Of a DNA stretch of 64,000 bases, positions 1 to 8,190 are shown in pieces. Source of the stretch: Falsirhodobacter deserti. GTDB taxonomy: Bacteria > Pseudomonadota > Alphaproteobacteria > Rhodobacterales > Rhodobacteraceae. The DNA lies in contig NZ_ML137218.1 of assembly GCF_004015795.1 (NCBI RefSeq), forward strand, positions 770,301 to 834,300, read 5' to 3'. Each line of letters opens with the position of its first letter. The stretch's first letter is position 1. Made by a program: the position numbers and the translations under genes. The notes beneath the pieces are model-generated. The model was not told the origin of the DNA, did not search any database, and saw nothing but the letters and a program-made list of their open reading frames with translations.

Positions 1-30
1 CTGAGGTGATCTCTTCTTTCAGGCGTCTCG

Positions 31-1236
31 TCAGTGCGTCATGCCGGACCCGCCGACGACTGCGATGTTATAGGGTTTGCCTTCGACCGGAACGCTTTGC
101 GTTTCCTCCAGCGTGTCCGCCGCGATGATGTGCAGCGTGCTTTCGTTCGGGTCGGTCACAAGCACATGATCGCCGGCGACGGAAAGGCGGGGGCGCGGGT
201 CGTTCCAGTGGCCGTCCATGGAATAGGGGCCGGTTGCTCGGTTGCTTGCCTCGATCTCGCCTTTCAGCAGGTTCACCCGGTGAAGGGTGCCATCCTCGGT
301 CAGGACATAGGCGAACTGCATTTTGACAGGATCCATCACGAAATCAACGCGCCGGAAGGGCAGGGCGACGAAGGTGAAGTGCGGCTCCTCTGCCGGATCG
401 ATCATGACAAGACCGTCCGCGCCATAGTTGCCAAGGAATGCCTGCATCGACCGCGCACCAAGCAAGGTGCCCGTCTTGCCGTCCGGAAGATCGTCAGGAT
501 AGGGGAGCATGGCGTATTCCGGGCCCTCTGCCCCTTCCTTGACCGTCAGAACGCCTTCGTCACATCCCGCGGCAAGATACGCGCCCGAAAAGGCTTCCCC
601 GTGGATGCCGGTGCAAGTCGCCAGGTCTCCCACGGCGTCACCGTTCCTGTTGAAGGCTTGCAGGCCCACGCGGGCGGGCGCTGCATCCCCTTCCACCGGT
701 GCGTCCGACGCGACGGATGACAGGATCACGTCCCCGAATTCAACGGCGAAGCCGTGATGCGCGCGGGCTTGGGGGAAGCGGGTCATTTCGACCTTTCCGT
801 CCCGCAGTGCGCTGTTGGCCAGAAAGGCGGCATAGCCGCCCTTGTCGAAGTTGATGGCGGTAAAGCTTCCATGCGCGACAACGTGGAAGGGGCGGGGGCC
901 GGTCAGGGTCTCCGGGATCGCGGAAGGTTCCTGAACCGAAAGGTCGGAGTGGTCCCCATGCGTGGCAAGGCTTACACCGCTGTTCAACAGGTTCACCTGA
1001 TCGTCGTCGGATTGCACGGCGATGATCGTGCTGCCGCCGGCGGCAGGATAAAGCTTCGACTGACCCTTGGTGTCGAAGGTCCAGCGCGTGTCCGGTGTGT
1101 CCAGATCAAAGGCAGTGATCGTTGGCGCTTCATGGTCGCCAATGAAAACGCGCCACACCGTGCGGGTATCGTCCGCGAAAGCCGGCAGGGCGAAAGCCAA
1201 GGCAGATACAAGGGTCAATGGGTGAAAGTGTTTCAT
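31..1236 (-). CDS. aztD: Periplasmic zinc metallochaperone AztD
   Basis: A 401-residue protein with an N-terminal signal peptide (about residues 1-21, cleavage after AFA). The mature part looks like a beta-propeller with repeated short beta segments. A His/Asp-rich stretch HGDHSD lies at residues 93-98, and further paired histidines (AHHGF) follow. In Paracoccus denitrificans AztD delivers zinc in the periplasm to the solute-binding protein AztC of the AztABCD transporter. I recognise the family from the overall sequence and the HGDHSD motif. The ATG at 1236 is chosen because GGAGAG lies 6 bp upstream; a TTG one codon earlier is less likely. Any aztABC genes would have to lie beyond the left edge, because the gene upstream is unrelated. 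Zinc-starvation control by Zur would be expected but is not proven here. Confidence 0.85.
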   Translation of the reverse strand: MKHFHPLTLVSALAFALPAFADDTRTVWRVFIGDHEAPTITAFDLDTPDTRWTFDTKGQSKLYPAAGGSTIIAVQSDDDQVNLLNSGVSLATHGDHSDLSVQEPSAIPETLTGPRPFHVVAHGSFTAINFDKGGYAAFLANSALRDGKVEMTRFPQARAHHGFAVEFGDVILSSVASDAPVEGDAAPARVGLQAFNRNGDAVGDLATCTGIHGEAFSGAYLAAGCDEGVLTVKEGAEGPEYAMLPYPDDLPDGKTGTLLGARSMQAFLGNYGADGLVMIDPAEEPHFTFVALPFRRVDFVMDPVKMQFAYVLTEDGTLHRVNLLKGEIEASNRATGPYSMDGHWNDPRPRLSVAGDHVLVTDPNESTLHIIAADTLEETQSVPVEGKPYNIAVVGGSGMTH

Positions 1237-1709
1237 CAATCTCTCCGGTGGAACAGGGTGGCGCAGTTGTCAGGTGCTGAACCAGATCAGCGGGGTGCCC
1301 CGCTCACGCCCGGCTCTGTGCGATCGGCCGGCACCAAGCCGGGTGGTGACGGGCAGTCCGGCGGATAAGCTGGGTGGGCGCGGCATGTGACCTTGGGGGC
1401 TTAGGGGGTGATAGCTGCTGGCAGGACCGACTGGCTGGAATCGTATGTAACGTAATAACGTATCGTATGCCAGAGGAAGTAGTTTTCGACAATGCGCGTG
1501 ACTGCGTTGGCCTGCCGCCTCGGCAACAGGACAGGCTGCGCTGCTATGCGACGAAGATATGCCACCCGCGCCGGACGAGTAATCCTCTGGAGGAACGCCC
1601 CGATTCCCGGTTTGCCTCAGATGCGGAACTTTAGCTTCTTCTGAAGCTTGTTTGCTCACGCGTTGGCAATGTAACCGACGCCTCGCTGGATATTTGAGGA
1701 GGATCCGGT
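1237..1709. other. Intergenic region with structured leader and AT-rich repeat
   Basis: About 470 bp between divergent genes with no reading frame I can support. On the aztD side there are two consecutive GC-rich inverted repeats, 1289-1304 (7-bp arms around TG) and 1309-1343 (7-bp outer arms). Further out, 1442-1469 is unusually AT-rich. It carries an imperfect inverted repeat TATGTAACGTAATAACGTA (1444-1462) and a direct repeat CGTATG (1442-1447 and 1464-1469). This is a plausible operator for a metal regulator such as Zur, but it does not match a consensus I can state confidently. The strong SD GAGGAGG just before 1710 belongs to the next gene. Confidence 0.5.
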
Positions 1710-2132
1710 ATGACGATCAAAAAGATTTGCTGCGGTGCGATCGTATCGCTTGTTCTGTCATCGGCCGCGGGCGCACAGACGACGACGGTCACGACAACCA
1801 CCGATACCACGGCGCAATCCAGCGCTGTAGGCGGCGGCATGGGCGCGGCAGTGGGTGCAGTGGTCGGGGGCCCTGTAGGTGCCTTGGTCGGGGCTGCGGT
1901 CGGTGGTGTCGGGGGGGCTGCTGCCGATCCCGGCCCGCAGGTCACGACCTATGTCAAAACGAACCCTGTGCAACCGGTGCAGCTGACCGGCGATCTGGTG
2001 GTGGGTGCCGGGATCCCGCAAAATGTTGTTCTGACGCCGGTGCCCGAAAGCGAGTTTTCCTATGCCTATGTGAACGGCGTGCCGGTCATCGTGGAGCCGC
2101 AGCAGCGCACCATCGTTCAGATCGTGCAATAA
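1710..2132 (+). CDS. Secreted DUF1236 protein with glycine-zipper segment
   Basis: A 140-residue protein with a signal peptide (about residues 1-22, ending AAGA before QTTT) and a Thr-rich linker. A Gly/Ala/Val segment follows at about residues 42-75, with GxxxG-type spacing typical of a glycine zipper that can insert into or pack against membranes. The C-terminal 50 residues, ending YAYVNGVPVIVEP and a basic QRTIVQIV tail, match the DUF1236 domain. That domain is common in secreted proteins of Rhizobiales and Rhodobacterales and has no established function. SD GAGGAGG is well placed. The gene stands alone and is followed by a hairpin terminator. Envelope or stress roles are guesses. Confidence 0.8.
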   Translation: MTIKKICCGAIVSLVLSSAAGAQTTTVTTTTDTTAQSSAVGGGMGAAVGAVVGGPVGALVGAAVGGVGGAAADPGPQVTTYVKTNPVQPVQLTGDLVVGAGIPQNVVLTPVPESEFSYAYVNGVPVIVEPQQRTIVQIVQ

Positions 2133-2149
2133 GCCGCAGGATCGATCAT

Positions 2150-2174
2150 GCAGCGGCCCTTCCGGGGCCGCTGC
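2150..2174. terminator. Hairpin terminator between convergent genes
   Basis: A GCAGCGGCCC arm, a TTCC loop and a complementary GGGCCGCTGC-type arm lie between the DUF1236 gene and the convergent reductase gene. There is no long T tract, so termination strength is uncertain. Confidence 0.65.
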
Positions 2175-2232
2175 TTCCACCATCCATGCGCTGCGGCGGC
2201 ACATCCAGCTGGCCGCCTTGATTGCGGCGCCG

Positions 2233-3186
2233 CTATGGGTGCGTCATCTCCGGTCCGATCGGAACGATGCCCGTCGGGTTTATCTGGGGGTGGCTTTGGT
2301 AATAATGCTGCTTGATGTGGTCGAAGTTCACCGTCTCGTCCACGCCCGGCAGCGAATTGAAGGCACGCAGGAAGCGGGACAGGTTGGGGTAATCGGCGAT
2401 CCGGCGCAGGTTGCACTTGAAGTGGCCGTGATACACCGGGTCAAAGCGCACCAGCGTGGTGAACAGGCGGATATCGGCCTCGGTCACCTGATCGCCTGCA
2501 AGCCAGTCATGTTCTTCCAGCAGATCCTCCAGCCAGTCCAGCGTTTCGAAGACGGAGGTGGCGGCCTCTTCATATGCCTGCTGGCTTGTGGCAAAGCCTG
2601 CGCGATAAACGCCGTTGTTAAGCGTCGGATAGATGCGGCCGTTCAGCGCGTCGATCCTGGTCCGCAGGGAAAAGGGGTAGTAGTCGCCCTTAAGCGCGCC
2701 CAGCCCGTCGAAGGCCGAATTGAACATCCGGAGGATCTCGGAGGATTCGTTGGACACGATCGTGCCCCGCACCTTGTCCCACAGGACCGGCACGGTGACC
2801 TTTCCGGTATAGTGCGGATCGGCGGCGGAATAGATCTGGTGCAGGAACTTCGCCCCCATGATCGGATCGTCCGTCACGCAGGGACCGGGTGCGAAGGTCC
2901 AGCCCTGATCGCCCATCAGCCAATGGGTGACGGACAGGCCAATCATCCCCTCCAGCCCCTTCAGGCGCCGCAGGATCGTCGCGCGATGCGCCCACGGGCA
3001 AGCAAGGCTGACATAAAGATGATATCGGCCCGCCTCGGCCGGAAAGCCCCCTTCGCCGCTGGGACCGCCGGCACCGTCAGCAGTGATCCAGTTGCGGAAG
3101 CTGCTGTCAGCACGCTGGAAACGCCCGCCTTCCCCTTTGGGAATAACAGGCGTACTTTGCCATGTTCCGTCAACAAGCTGTCCCAA
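2233..3186 (-). CDS. Glutathionyl-hydroquinone reductase (Xi-class GST, YqjG-like)
   Basis: A 317-residue cytosolic enzyme that reduces glutathionyl-hydroquinones to hydroquinones using glutathione. The start is TTG at 3186: AAGGAG lies 6 bp upstream, and translation then begins MGQLVDGTW, closely matching the E. coli YqjG N-terminus (MGQLIDGVW). The catalytic motif CPWA places Cys at residue 63, as in YqjG. It is followed by the Xi-class thioredoxin-like N domain and an all-helical C domain (about residues 170-300) with YxGHFKCN-type conserved text. The length fits the family (about 320-330). Longer in-frame extensions upstream exist but carry no family similarity. It is single-gene and convergent with the DUF1236 gene. 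Confidence 0.9.
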   Translation of the reverse strand: MGQLVDGTWQSTPVIPKGEGGRFQRADSSFRNWITADGAGGPSGEGGFPAEAGRYHLYVSLACPWAHRATILRRLKGLEGMIGLSVTHWLMGDQGWTFAPGPCVTDDPIMGAKFLHQIYSAADPHYTGKVTVPVLWDKVRGTIVSNESSEILRMFNSAFDGLGALKGDYYPFSLRTRIDALNGRIYPTLNNGVYRAGFATSQQAYEEAATSVFETLDWLEDLLEEHDWLAGDQVTEADIRLFTTLVRFDPVYHGHFKCNLRRIADYPNLSRFLRAFNSLPGVDETVNFDHIKQHYYQSHPQINPTGIVPIGPEMTHP

Positions 3187-3503
3187 GGCGATCTCCTTCG
3201 CGATGCGGGTTCGGGTGGGATGTAGAGGCCGCGGAGCCGGCGTCGATCCAAGGCTCATGACAGTTCCGTCACCGGGGTTTGCAGCCCTGTCCACGGCACG
3301 CGCAGTCGATCGGGCCTTCAACGGTGGTTGACAGCGCGCAACCATGGGAAGAGTAGTGCCAGTGGCAGCCGCCCCGGCAGGTGATTGTCCGCCTGATCTT
3401 CGCGATGGATCCGGCAGGGCAGGGAACGCGACGGATTTATGACATTTGCACTCGAATATTCTCGCTCGCGCTGCTAGGCCCGAAGAGATCAGGAGCATGA
3501 ACC
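3187..3503. other. Intergenic region between divergent genes
   Basis: About 317 bp between the divergent reductase and Nudix genes. I see no supported gene, tRNA or repeat. An AT-richer patch around 3438-3465 probably contains the Nudix promoter, but I cannot assign hexamers with confidence. Confidence 0.4.
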
Positions 3504-3980
3504 ATGTTGCAAAAGATCTGGACCAATGTGATTGCACTGATCCTGCGTCGCCCATCGCGGTATCAGGTTGCGGCGCTGTGCTGGCGCGAGACGGGCAGCG
3601 GGATCGAGGTGCTCCTCATCTCCTCCCGGACGACCAGGCGCTGGGTCTTGCCCAAGGGCTGGCCGAAGAGGGGCCTTGACGGGGCCGGCACCGCGATGGA
3701 GGAAGCCTGGGAAGAGGCCGGCATCAGCGTCGATGATCCCAAACCAGTCAGGATCGGCCGCTATGCCTATCGCAAAAGGCTGGAGGGCGATGTGCCCGTG
3801 CCTACGATGGTCGATGTCTATGCGATCCATGTCAGCGGTCTTCTGGACACTTTTCCCGAAGCAGGCCAGCGCGACCGCCAATGGTTCCCCCCCGAAGAGG
3901 CTGCAAGCCTTGTGCATGAACCTGAACTTGCAACCCTGCTGCGGCAAAGCGCCCGCCTGATCGCCACACCTTCTTCCTGA
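3504..3980 (+). CDS. Nudix hydrolase with variant Nudix box
   Basis: A 158-residue Nudix-fold enzyme. The Nudix box spans residues 52-74 (starting GWPKRG, ending EEAWEEAGI). It keeps the helix EExxEExG part that binds divalent metal, but has Leu58 where the canonical box has Glu (position 7) and Glu66 where it has Arg (position 15). KGWP-type variants like this occur in alphaproteobacterial relatives of the diphosphoinositol or diadenosine polyphosphate hydrolases. The substrate is therefore probably a nucleoside or inositol polyphosphate, but that is inference. SD AGGAG lies 8 bp before the ATG. The next gene, a phosphate transporter, starts 24 bp downstream and may be co-transcribed. Confidence 0.85.
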   Translation: MLQKIWTNVIALILRRPSRYQVAALCWRETGSGIEVLLISSRTTRRWVLPKGWPKRGLDGAGTAMEEAWEEAGISVDDPKPVRIGRYAYRKRLEGDVPVPTMVDVYAIHVSGLLDTFPEAGQRDRQWFPPEEAASLVHEPELATLLRQSARLIATPSS

Positions 3981-4004
3981 CGCCCCACTTTCTGGACTGA
4001 CACA

Positions 4005-5513
4005 ATGACTAATCTAAACGACCCGCCGCAGCGCGAGCCGGGTTGGCACGTTCTTGACCGCGACCTCAATCGTATCTCGCGGGTTGAATACGCCACAGCT
4101 TATGTATCGCAGCCGCTTGTGGCGGTGGGGATGGCAATGGTGTTCGTGGCCCTTGCCGCGCTTTGGGCCGCGCTGGTCGAAAGCAACCAATCGGGCCAGC
4201 TGATCGTCGTCGTCGCCTCGGCCTTCGCCGCCTATCTGGCGCTGAACATCGGCGCGAACGATGTGGCCAACAACATGGGACCTGCAGTCGGTGCGAACGC
4301 GCTGACGATGACGGGCGCGCTGATCGTTGCGGCGATTTGCGAAACTGCGGGCGCGCTGATCGCGGGCGGCGATGTCGTGGACACCATCGCCAGCGGCATC
4401 GTGGCCCGCGAAAGCCTGGCGGACGGTTCGGTGTTCGTGATCGCGATGATGGCTGCGCTGCTGTCATCGGCGCTTTGGCTGAACCTTGCGACATGGCTGG
4501 GCGCGCCGGTTTCGACAACGCACGCGATCGTGGGCGGCGTTGCCGGCGCTGGCATCGCTGCGGCCGGCTTCGGCGCGGTGGACTGGCCGGGCATCGTCCT
4601 CATTGCAATCAGCTGGGTCTTCTCGCCTGTTCTTGGGGGGGCGATGGCGGCGGGTGCGCTGTGGGTCGTGCACAGGCTGGTGATCGATCGTCCCGACAAG
4701 ATCGCAGCGGCCCGCAGGTGGGTGCCGGTCCTGATCGCGGTGATGGCATGGGCCTTTGGCACATACCTTGCGATGAAGGGGCTGAAGCATGTCTTCGCGG
4801 TTTCACTGGGGCAGGCGATGCTGCTGGGCCTGGCCTGCGCGGTGCTGGCCTGGGCGGGCGCCAAACCCTACATCCGGCACCAGTCGAAGGGGCTGGAAAA
4901 TCGCAACAAGTCCCTGAAGGTTCTTTTCCAGGTTCCCCTTGTCCTGTCTGCCGCATTGATGAGCTTTGCACACGGGGCGAATGATGTGTCGAACGCCATC
5001 GGTCCGCTTGCGGCCATCGTGTCCTCGCTGGGCCATGACGGTGCAGGTGCCGGTGGTGCGGTTGCGATCCCCCTGTGGGTGATGGTGATCGGGGCGCTTG
5101 GCATCTCGGTCGGTTTGATGCTGTTCGGCCCGCGGCTTATTCGCATGGTCGGGGACCAGATCACCAAGCTGAACGCGATGAGGGCCTATTGCGTGGCGCT
5201 TTCGGCGGCGGTGACGGTTATTGCGGCAAGCTGGCTTGGCCTGCCCGTAAGCTCCACCCATATCGCGATCGGCGGCGTCTTCGGTGTCGGTTTCTTCCGC
5301 GAGGCGGTGGAAGCGCGCCGCATGCGGCAAATGGCCGACACGATCGAACTGCCCGACATGGCGTATGAGGAACGGCAGCGCCGCAAGCTGGTGCGCCGTT
5401 CGCACTTCATGACCATCATCGCGGCCTGGATCATCACTGTTCCCGCCACGGCGCTGGTATCGGGCGGCCTGTTCATGATCCTGAACAAGCTTCAGGCGTT
5501 TCCGGTCGATTGA
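4005..5513 (+). CDS. PiT-family inorganic phosphate transporter
   Basis: A 502-residue inner-membrane protein of the PHO4/PiT family, which imports phosphate (often as metal phosphate) in symport with H+ or Na+. The duplicated signature GANDVxN(A/N)xGP appears twice, at residues 83-93 and about 324-334, in two inverted halves separated by a hydrophilic loop. About 10-12 hydrophobic segments are visible. The N-terminus has a soluble extension of about 35 residues before the first helix. It follows the Nudix gene by 24 bp. The SD is weak (GGA 8 bp upstream of ATG). No Pho box is visible directly upstream, which fits constitutive low-affinity uptake. Confidence 0.93.
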   Translation: MTNLNDPPQREPGWHVLDRDLNRISRVEYATAYVSQPLVAVGMAMVFVALAALWAALVESNQSGQLIVVVASAFAAYLALNIGANDVANNMGPAVGANALTMTGALIVAAICETAGALIAGGDVVDTIASGIVARESLADGSVFVIAMMAALLSSALWLNLATWLGAPVSTTHAIVGGVAGAGIAAAGFGAVDWPGIVLIAISWVFSPVLGGAMAAGALWVVHRLVIDRPDKIAAARRWVPVLIAVMAWAFGTYLAMKGLKHVFAVSLGQAMLLGLACAVLAWAGAKPYIRHQSKGLENRNKSLKVLFQVPLVLSAALMSFAHGANDVSNAIGPLAAIVSSLGHDGAGAGGAVAIPLWVMVIGALGISVGLMLFGPRLIRMVGDQITKLNAMRAYCVALSAAVTVIAASWLGLPVSSTHIAIGGVFGVGFFREAVEARRMRQMADTIELPDMAYEERQRRKLVRRSHFMTIIAAWIITVPATALVSGGLFMILNKLQAFPVD

Positions 5514-5519
5514 CCCTTC

Positions 5520-5549
5520 GCATGGGTGCGGGCGGGCCCGCACCCATGC
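5520..5549. terminator. Strong GC hairpin between convergent genes
   Basis: A perfect 14-bp inverted repeat (GCATGGGTGCGGGC and its complement) separated by GG, 6 bp after the transporter stop. Lack of a T tract suggests it acts as a bidirectional or Rho-assisted terminator. Confidence 0.7.
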
Positions 5550-5572
5550 GCGGGCCCTGTTGCACACCGCGG

Positions 5573-6541
5573 TCAGCTGGGCGCCGGACCCATGCCGATC
5601 CGCACCAGCCAATCTTCCAGCAGGTCGGGCCAACGGGCAACGGGAAGCTCGCCCGCTTGGCGGATCCCGAAGCCATGACCGCCATCGCGGAAGATATGCA
5701 GCTCGGCTTTCACGCCCGCATCATGCAGGGCGGAATAGAAACGGATGGCATTTTGCGGCGAAACGGAAGGGTCATCATCCGCGAAAGCGATGAAGGTTTC
5801 GGGCGCGCTTCCTGTCACGTGCAGCTCGGGCGAATAGGCTTTCTTGTCGGCTTCTGTCGGTGCCTCCCCCAGCAGGGCAGTGCGGGACCCTTCGTGGACT
5901 GGCCCGTCCAGCATCGTGACAACGGGATAGATCAGCGCGCCGAAATCCGGCCGTGCGGGAAGATCGTCCGCGCCGTCCACGGGATCGTAAAGTACCCGAT
6001 CATGCTGCGCGATCAGGGTTGCACCAAGGTGTCCCGCCGCCGAAAAGCCCAGAAAGCCGACGCGGGCGGGATCCAGCCCCCAGTCCTTCGCGCCCTGACG
6101 CACAAGGCGGACCGCCCGCTGACCATCGGCCAGTGGCGCATCGGCCCCGTCCTCGTGCCCCTCTGCGGGCAGGCGATAGGCAAGAAGGAACGAGGTATAG
6201 CCCTTTTCGGCCAGCGCCTGCGCAATCTCGATCCCTTCCTTGTCCAGAACCACACGGCGGTATGATCCGCCCGGCGCAACGATGATGGAGGTTCCGTTCG
6301 GTTTGTCCGGAAGGAACACCGTCAGGGAGGGGTTGGCGATATCCGTCAGGGCCCGATCGGCGCGGAACAGGCTCTCGCTCCGCTCCACGATGGTCGGCTC
6401 CGCATTCGGCAAGGTGCCTGCGCGCTGCGTTGGCCAAAGGTTGATCCGCTGCTCATGTTCCAGCGTGTCTGCCATCGCGACTCCTCCTGCAAGGGCAAGT
6501 GCGATCAATGCGGCACCGCCCGATTTCAGAATGCTGTTCAA
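5573..6541 (-). CDS. Secreted alpha/beta hydrolase (acetyl-esterase-like)
   Basis: A 322-residue exported serine hydrolase. The TTG at 6541 is chosen: GGGGGAG sits 5 bp upstream, and the product then begins with a compact signal peptide (residues 1-24, ending AMA). An upstream ATG at 6556 has no good SD. The oxyanion-hole strand PGGSY is at 90-94, the nucleophile elbow GFSAAG at 165-170 (Ser167), the acid probably Asp255/256 and the base His289 in GGHGFG. This arrangement is typical of BD-FAE/acetyl-xylan-esterase-like proteins; the real ester substrate is unknown. It is an isolated gene between the PiT transporter and dedA. Confidence 0.85.
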   Translation of the reverse strand: MNSILKSGGAALIALALAGGVAMADTLEHEQRINLWPTQRAGTLPNAEPTIVERSESLFRADRALTDIANPSLTVFLPDKPNGTSIIVAPGGSYRRVVLDKEGIEIAQALAEKGYTSFLLAYRLPAEGHEDGADAPLADGQRAVRLVRQGAKDWGLDPARVGFLGFSAAGHLGATLIAQHDRVLYDPVDGADDLPARPDFGALIYPVVTMLDGPVHEGSRTALLGEAPTEADKKAYSPELHVTGSAPETFIAFADDDPSVSPQNAIRFYSALHDAGVKAELHIFRDGGHGFGIRQAGELPVARWPDLLEDWLVRIGMGPAPS

Positions 6542-6669
6542 GATGTCTCCCCCCATCTTATGATGGCCGCCGGACACCCGCCTCCCGCAGGGCCCGGCAG
6601 GCCCGCAGCAGCAGCTTCCGACATGTGCCGCGATCCGTCAACGCAAAGGGCGGGCAAGCGTCAGACGCG

Positions 6670-7296
6670 TCAATCCTGCGAATTTTCCGAACGGTTGCGC
6701 ACCCGAGACGGGTAGGTAATCACCCCCCAAAGATAGAAGCCGATGATCGCCAGAACGACCGTGGTGGAGATGGGGTTGAGCCATTGCTGAACCCTATCGT
6801 ACTGCGATTCAAGGATATAGCCGGTCAGCGTCAGTAACGCTGTCCAGATGAACGTTCCAATGGCAGAGAAGATCAGGAACTTCCAGAACGGCATGAATGC
6901 CAGACCTGCCGGAATGGAGATGACGGTGCGGATCGTGGGAAGCAGCCGGCCGAACAGGACGGCGGCGCCGCCATGGCGTTCGAACCAGCCATTGGCCTTG
7001 TCGATATCGGTCGAGTCCATCATGGAGAACCGGCCCGTCCGATCTGCAAGCCGTTTGAGCCGCGGAAGGCCGAACTTCAGCGCGACCCAGTACCAGATCG
7101 ACAGCCCCAGCAGCGATCCCACCGTTCCTGCGGCGATGGTGGCCCAAAGGCTGCCGGATCCGTTGGCAACATTGAACCCTGCCAGCGGCATGATCAGTTC
7201 CGATGGGATGGGAGGGAACACGTTTTCCATGAACATCATGATCGCGACGCCCCAAATGCCGGTCGCTTGAAGGAAACCCGTTATGAAGTCGAACAT
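6670..7296 (-). CDS. DedA-family inner membrane protein
   Basis: About 208 residues with the VTT/SNARE-associated fold: an N-terminal hydrophobic hairpin with ENVFPPIPSE, and the hallmark GRLLPTIRTxxxxPAG motif in the middle, followed by helices. DedA proteins are lipid scramblases or flippases of the undecaprenyl-phosphate/phospholipid type and affect membrane potential and drug resistance. The ATG at 7296 is used, although the GGGG upstream is close (3 bp); a TTG at 7308 is an alternative start. It is single-gene. Confidence 0.9.
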   Translation of the reverse strand: MFDFITGFLQATGIWGVAIMMFMENVFPPIPSELIMPLAGFNVANGSGSLWATIAAGTVGSLLGLSIWYWVALKFGLPRLKRLADRTGRFSMMDSTDIDKANGWFERHGGAAVLFGRLLPTIRTVISIPAGLAFMPFWKFLIFSAIGTFIWTALLTLTGYILESQYDRVQQWLNPISTTVVLAIIGFYLWGVITYPSRVRNRSENSQD

Positions 7297-7404
7297 GATC
7301 CCCGCCAATCACTTGATGCGTGTGCCGCAAGCCGGTCAGGTGATCGTGCCAGCAAGCTGATCGCACAGATGTAGGGCGGTGGCAGGCATGACAAGAAAAC
7401 CGGC

Positions 7405-8034
7405 CTAACCGGCAGGCCCGCGTGGCATCAGCTCATAGGGATGTCGCCATCCGGGAAGGCCCGCAATCCGGTCAAGCCATGCCGACGTGGCGGGGCGCTG
7501 GTCGCGCATGAAGGTGAACGGTTCGGGATAAAACAGATACCCGCAGCACGAGAAGTCGGCGATGGTCGGGCCGTCGCCGGCAAGCCATTCATGGCGCGAA
7601 AGATGGGCTTCAAGCACATCCAGCGACGCAGCCGCCCGGCCCGAAAGCCACGAGATCGTCTCGGCCGAACGCTTCGCTTCGGGAAGGAAATTCATCATGA
7701 AGCGCAGCGGCCCGAACTGGCCCGACCCCTTGCTGACATCCCAGAAAAGCCAGCGCATCACCTCGCGGCGGTCTGCATCGGTCCGGCCATGGAACTGTCC
7801 CGTCCGCTCTGCGATGTGAAGCTGGATCAGGCAGGACTGGGTCAGGGTCAGATCCCCCTCCACAAAAACCGGCACCTCGCCCATGCCGTTGATCGCGCGA
7901 AACGCTTCGGTTTTCGTGCCACCGGTGAAGAAATCCACCCAGACCGGTTCCCACGGATAGGAGGCAAGGGTCATGGTCAGCGCCGCCTTATAGGCGTTTC
8001 CGCTTTCGCCAAAGCAGTAAAGTTGTGCGGTCAT
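7405..8034 (-). CDS. Glutathione S-transferase family protein
   Basis: A 209-residue cytosolic GST. The N-terminal thioredoxin-like domain (about 1-80) has GESGNAYK near the glutathione site and the cis-Pro/Glu-Ser-like region EVPVFVEGDLTLTQS. The C-terminal helical domain (about 90-205) contains the typical N-capping box text DGPTIADFS. The start at 8034 is preceded by GGAGGAGG at suitable distance. The class is not resolved from sequence alone. Substrate unknown. It is adjacent to, but separately transcribed from, the phytase-like gene upstream on the same strand, since a terminator lies between them. Confidence 0.88.
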   Translation of the reverse strand: MTAQLYCFGESGNAYKAALTMTLASYPWEPVWVDFFTGGTKTEAFRAINGMGEVPVFVEGDLTLTQSCLIQLHIAERTGQFHGRTDADRREVMRWLFWDVSKGSGQFGPLRFMMNFLPEAKRSAETISWLSGRAAASLDVLEAHLSRHEWLAGDGPTIADFSCCGYLFYPEPFTFMRDQRPATSAWLDRIAGLPGWRHPYELMPRGPAG

Positions 8035-8157
8035 CGGCTCGGCCTCCTCCAGATCGGTAATCTGCGGCGGTCCTGCGGGCTGCCACGTTCCTGAAGTGTA
8101 AGGCGCTTTCCTATCGGTGCCACTGCCGAACTGCCAAGGCCGGATCGGGGGCAAAGT

Positions 8158-8183
8158 AAAAGGCCCGGCGCGATGCCGGGCCT
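8158..8183 (-). terminator. Intrinsic terminator of the phytase-like gene
   Basis: Reading the minus strand, AAAGGCCCGGC, a short loop and GCCGGGCCTTTT follow the stop codon by a few bases. The stem is 9 bp or more with a T tract. Confidence 0.85.
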
Positions 8184-8190
8184 TTCGGTC

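Noticed and set aside
1240..1345. Cobalamin or TPP riboswitch upstream of aztD
   Set aside because: Hairpins are present, but the conserved boxes of these riboswitch classes are not; treated as an unassigned structured leader.
1270..1659. A 129-codon minus-strand frame upstream of aztD
   Set aside because: Pro/Ser-rich composition without SD or family resemblance; most likely chance in non-coding DNA.
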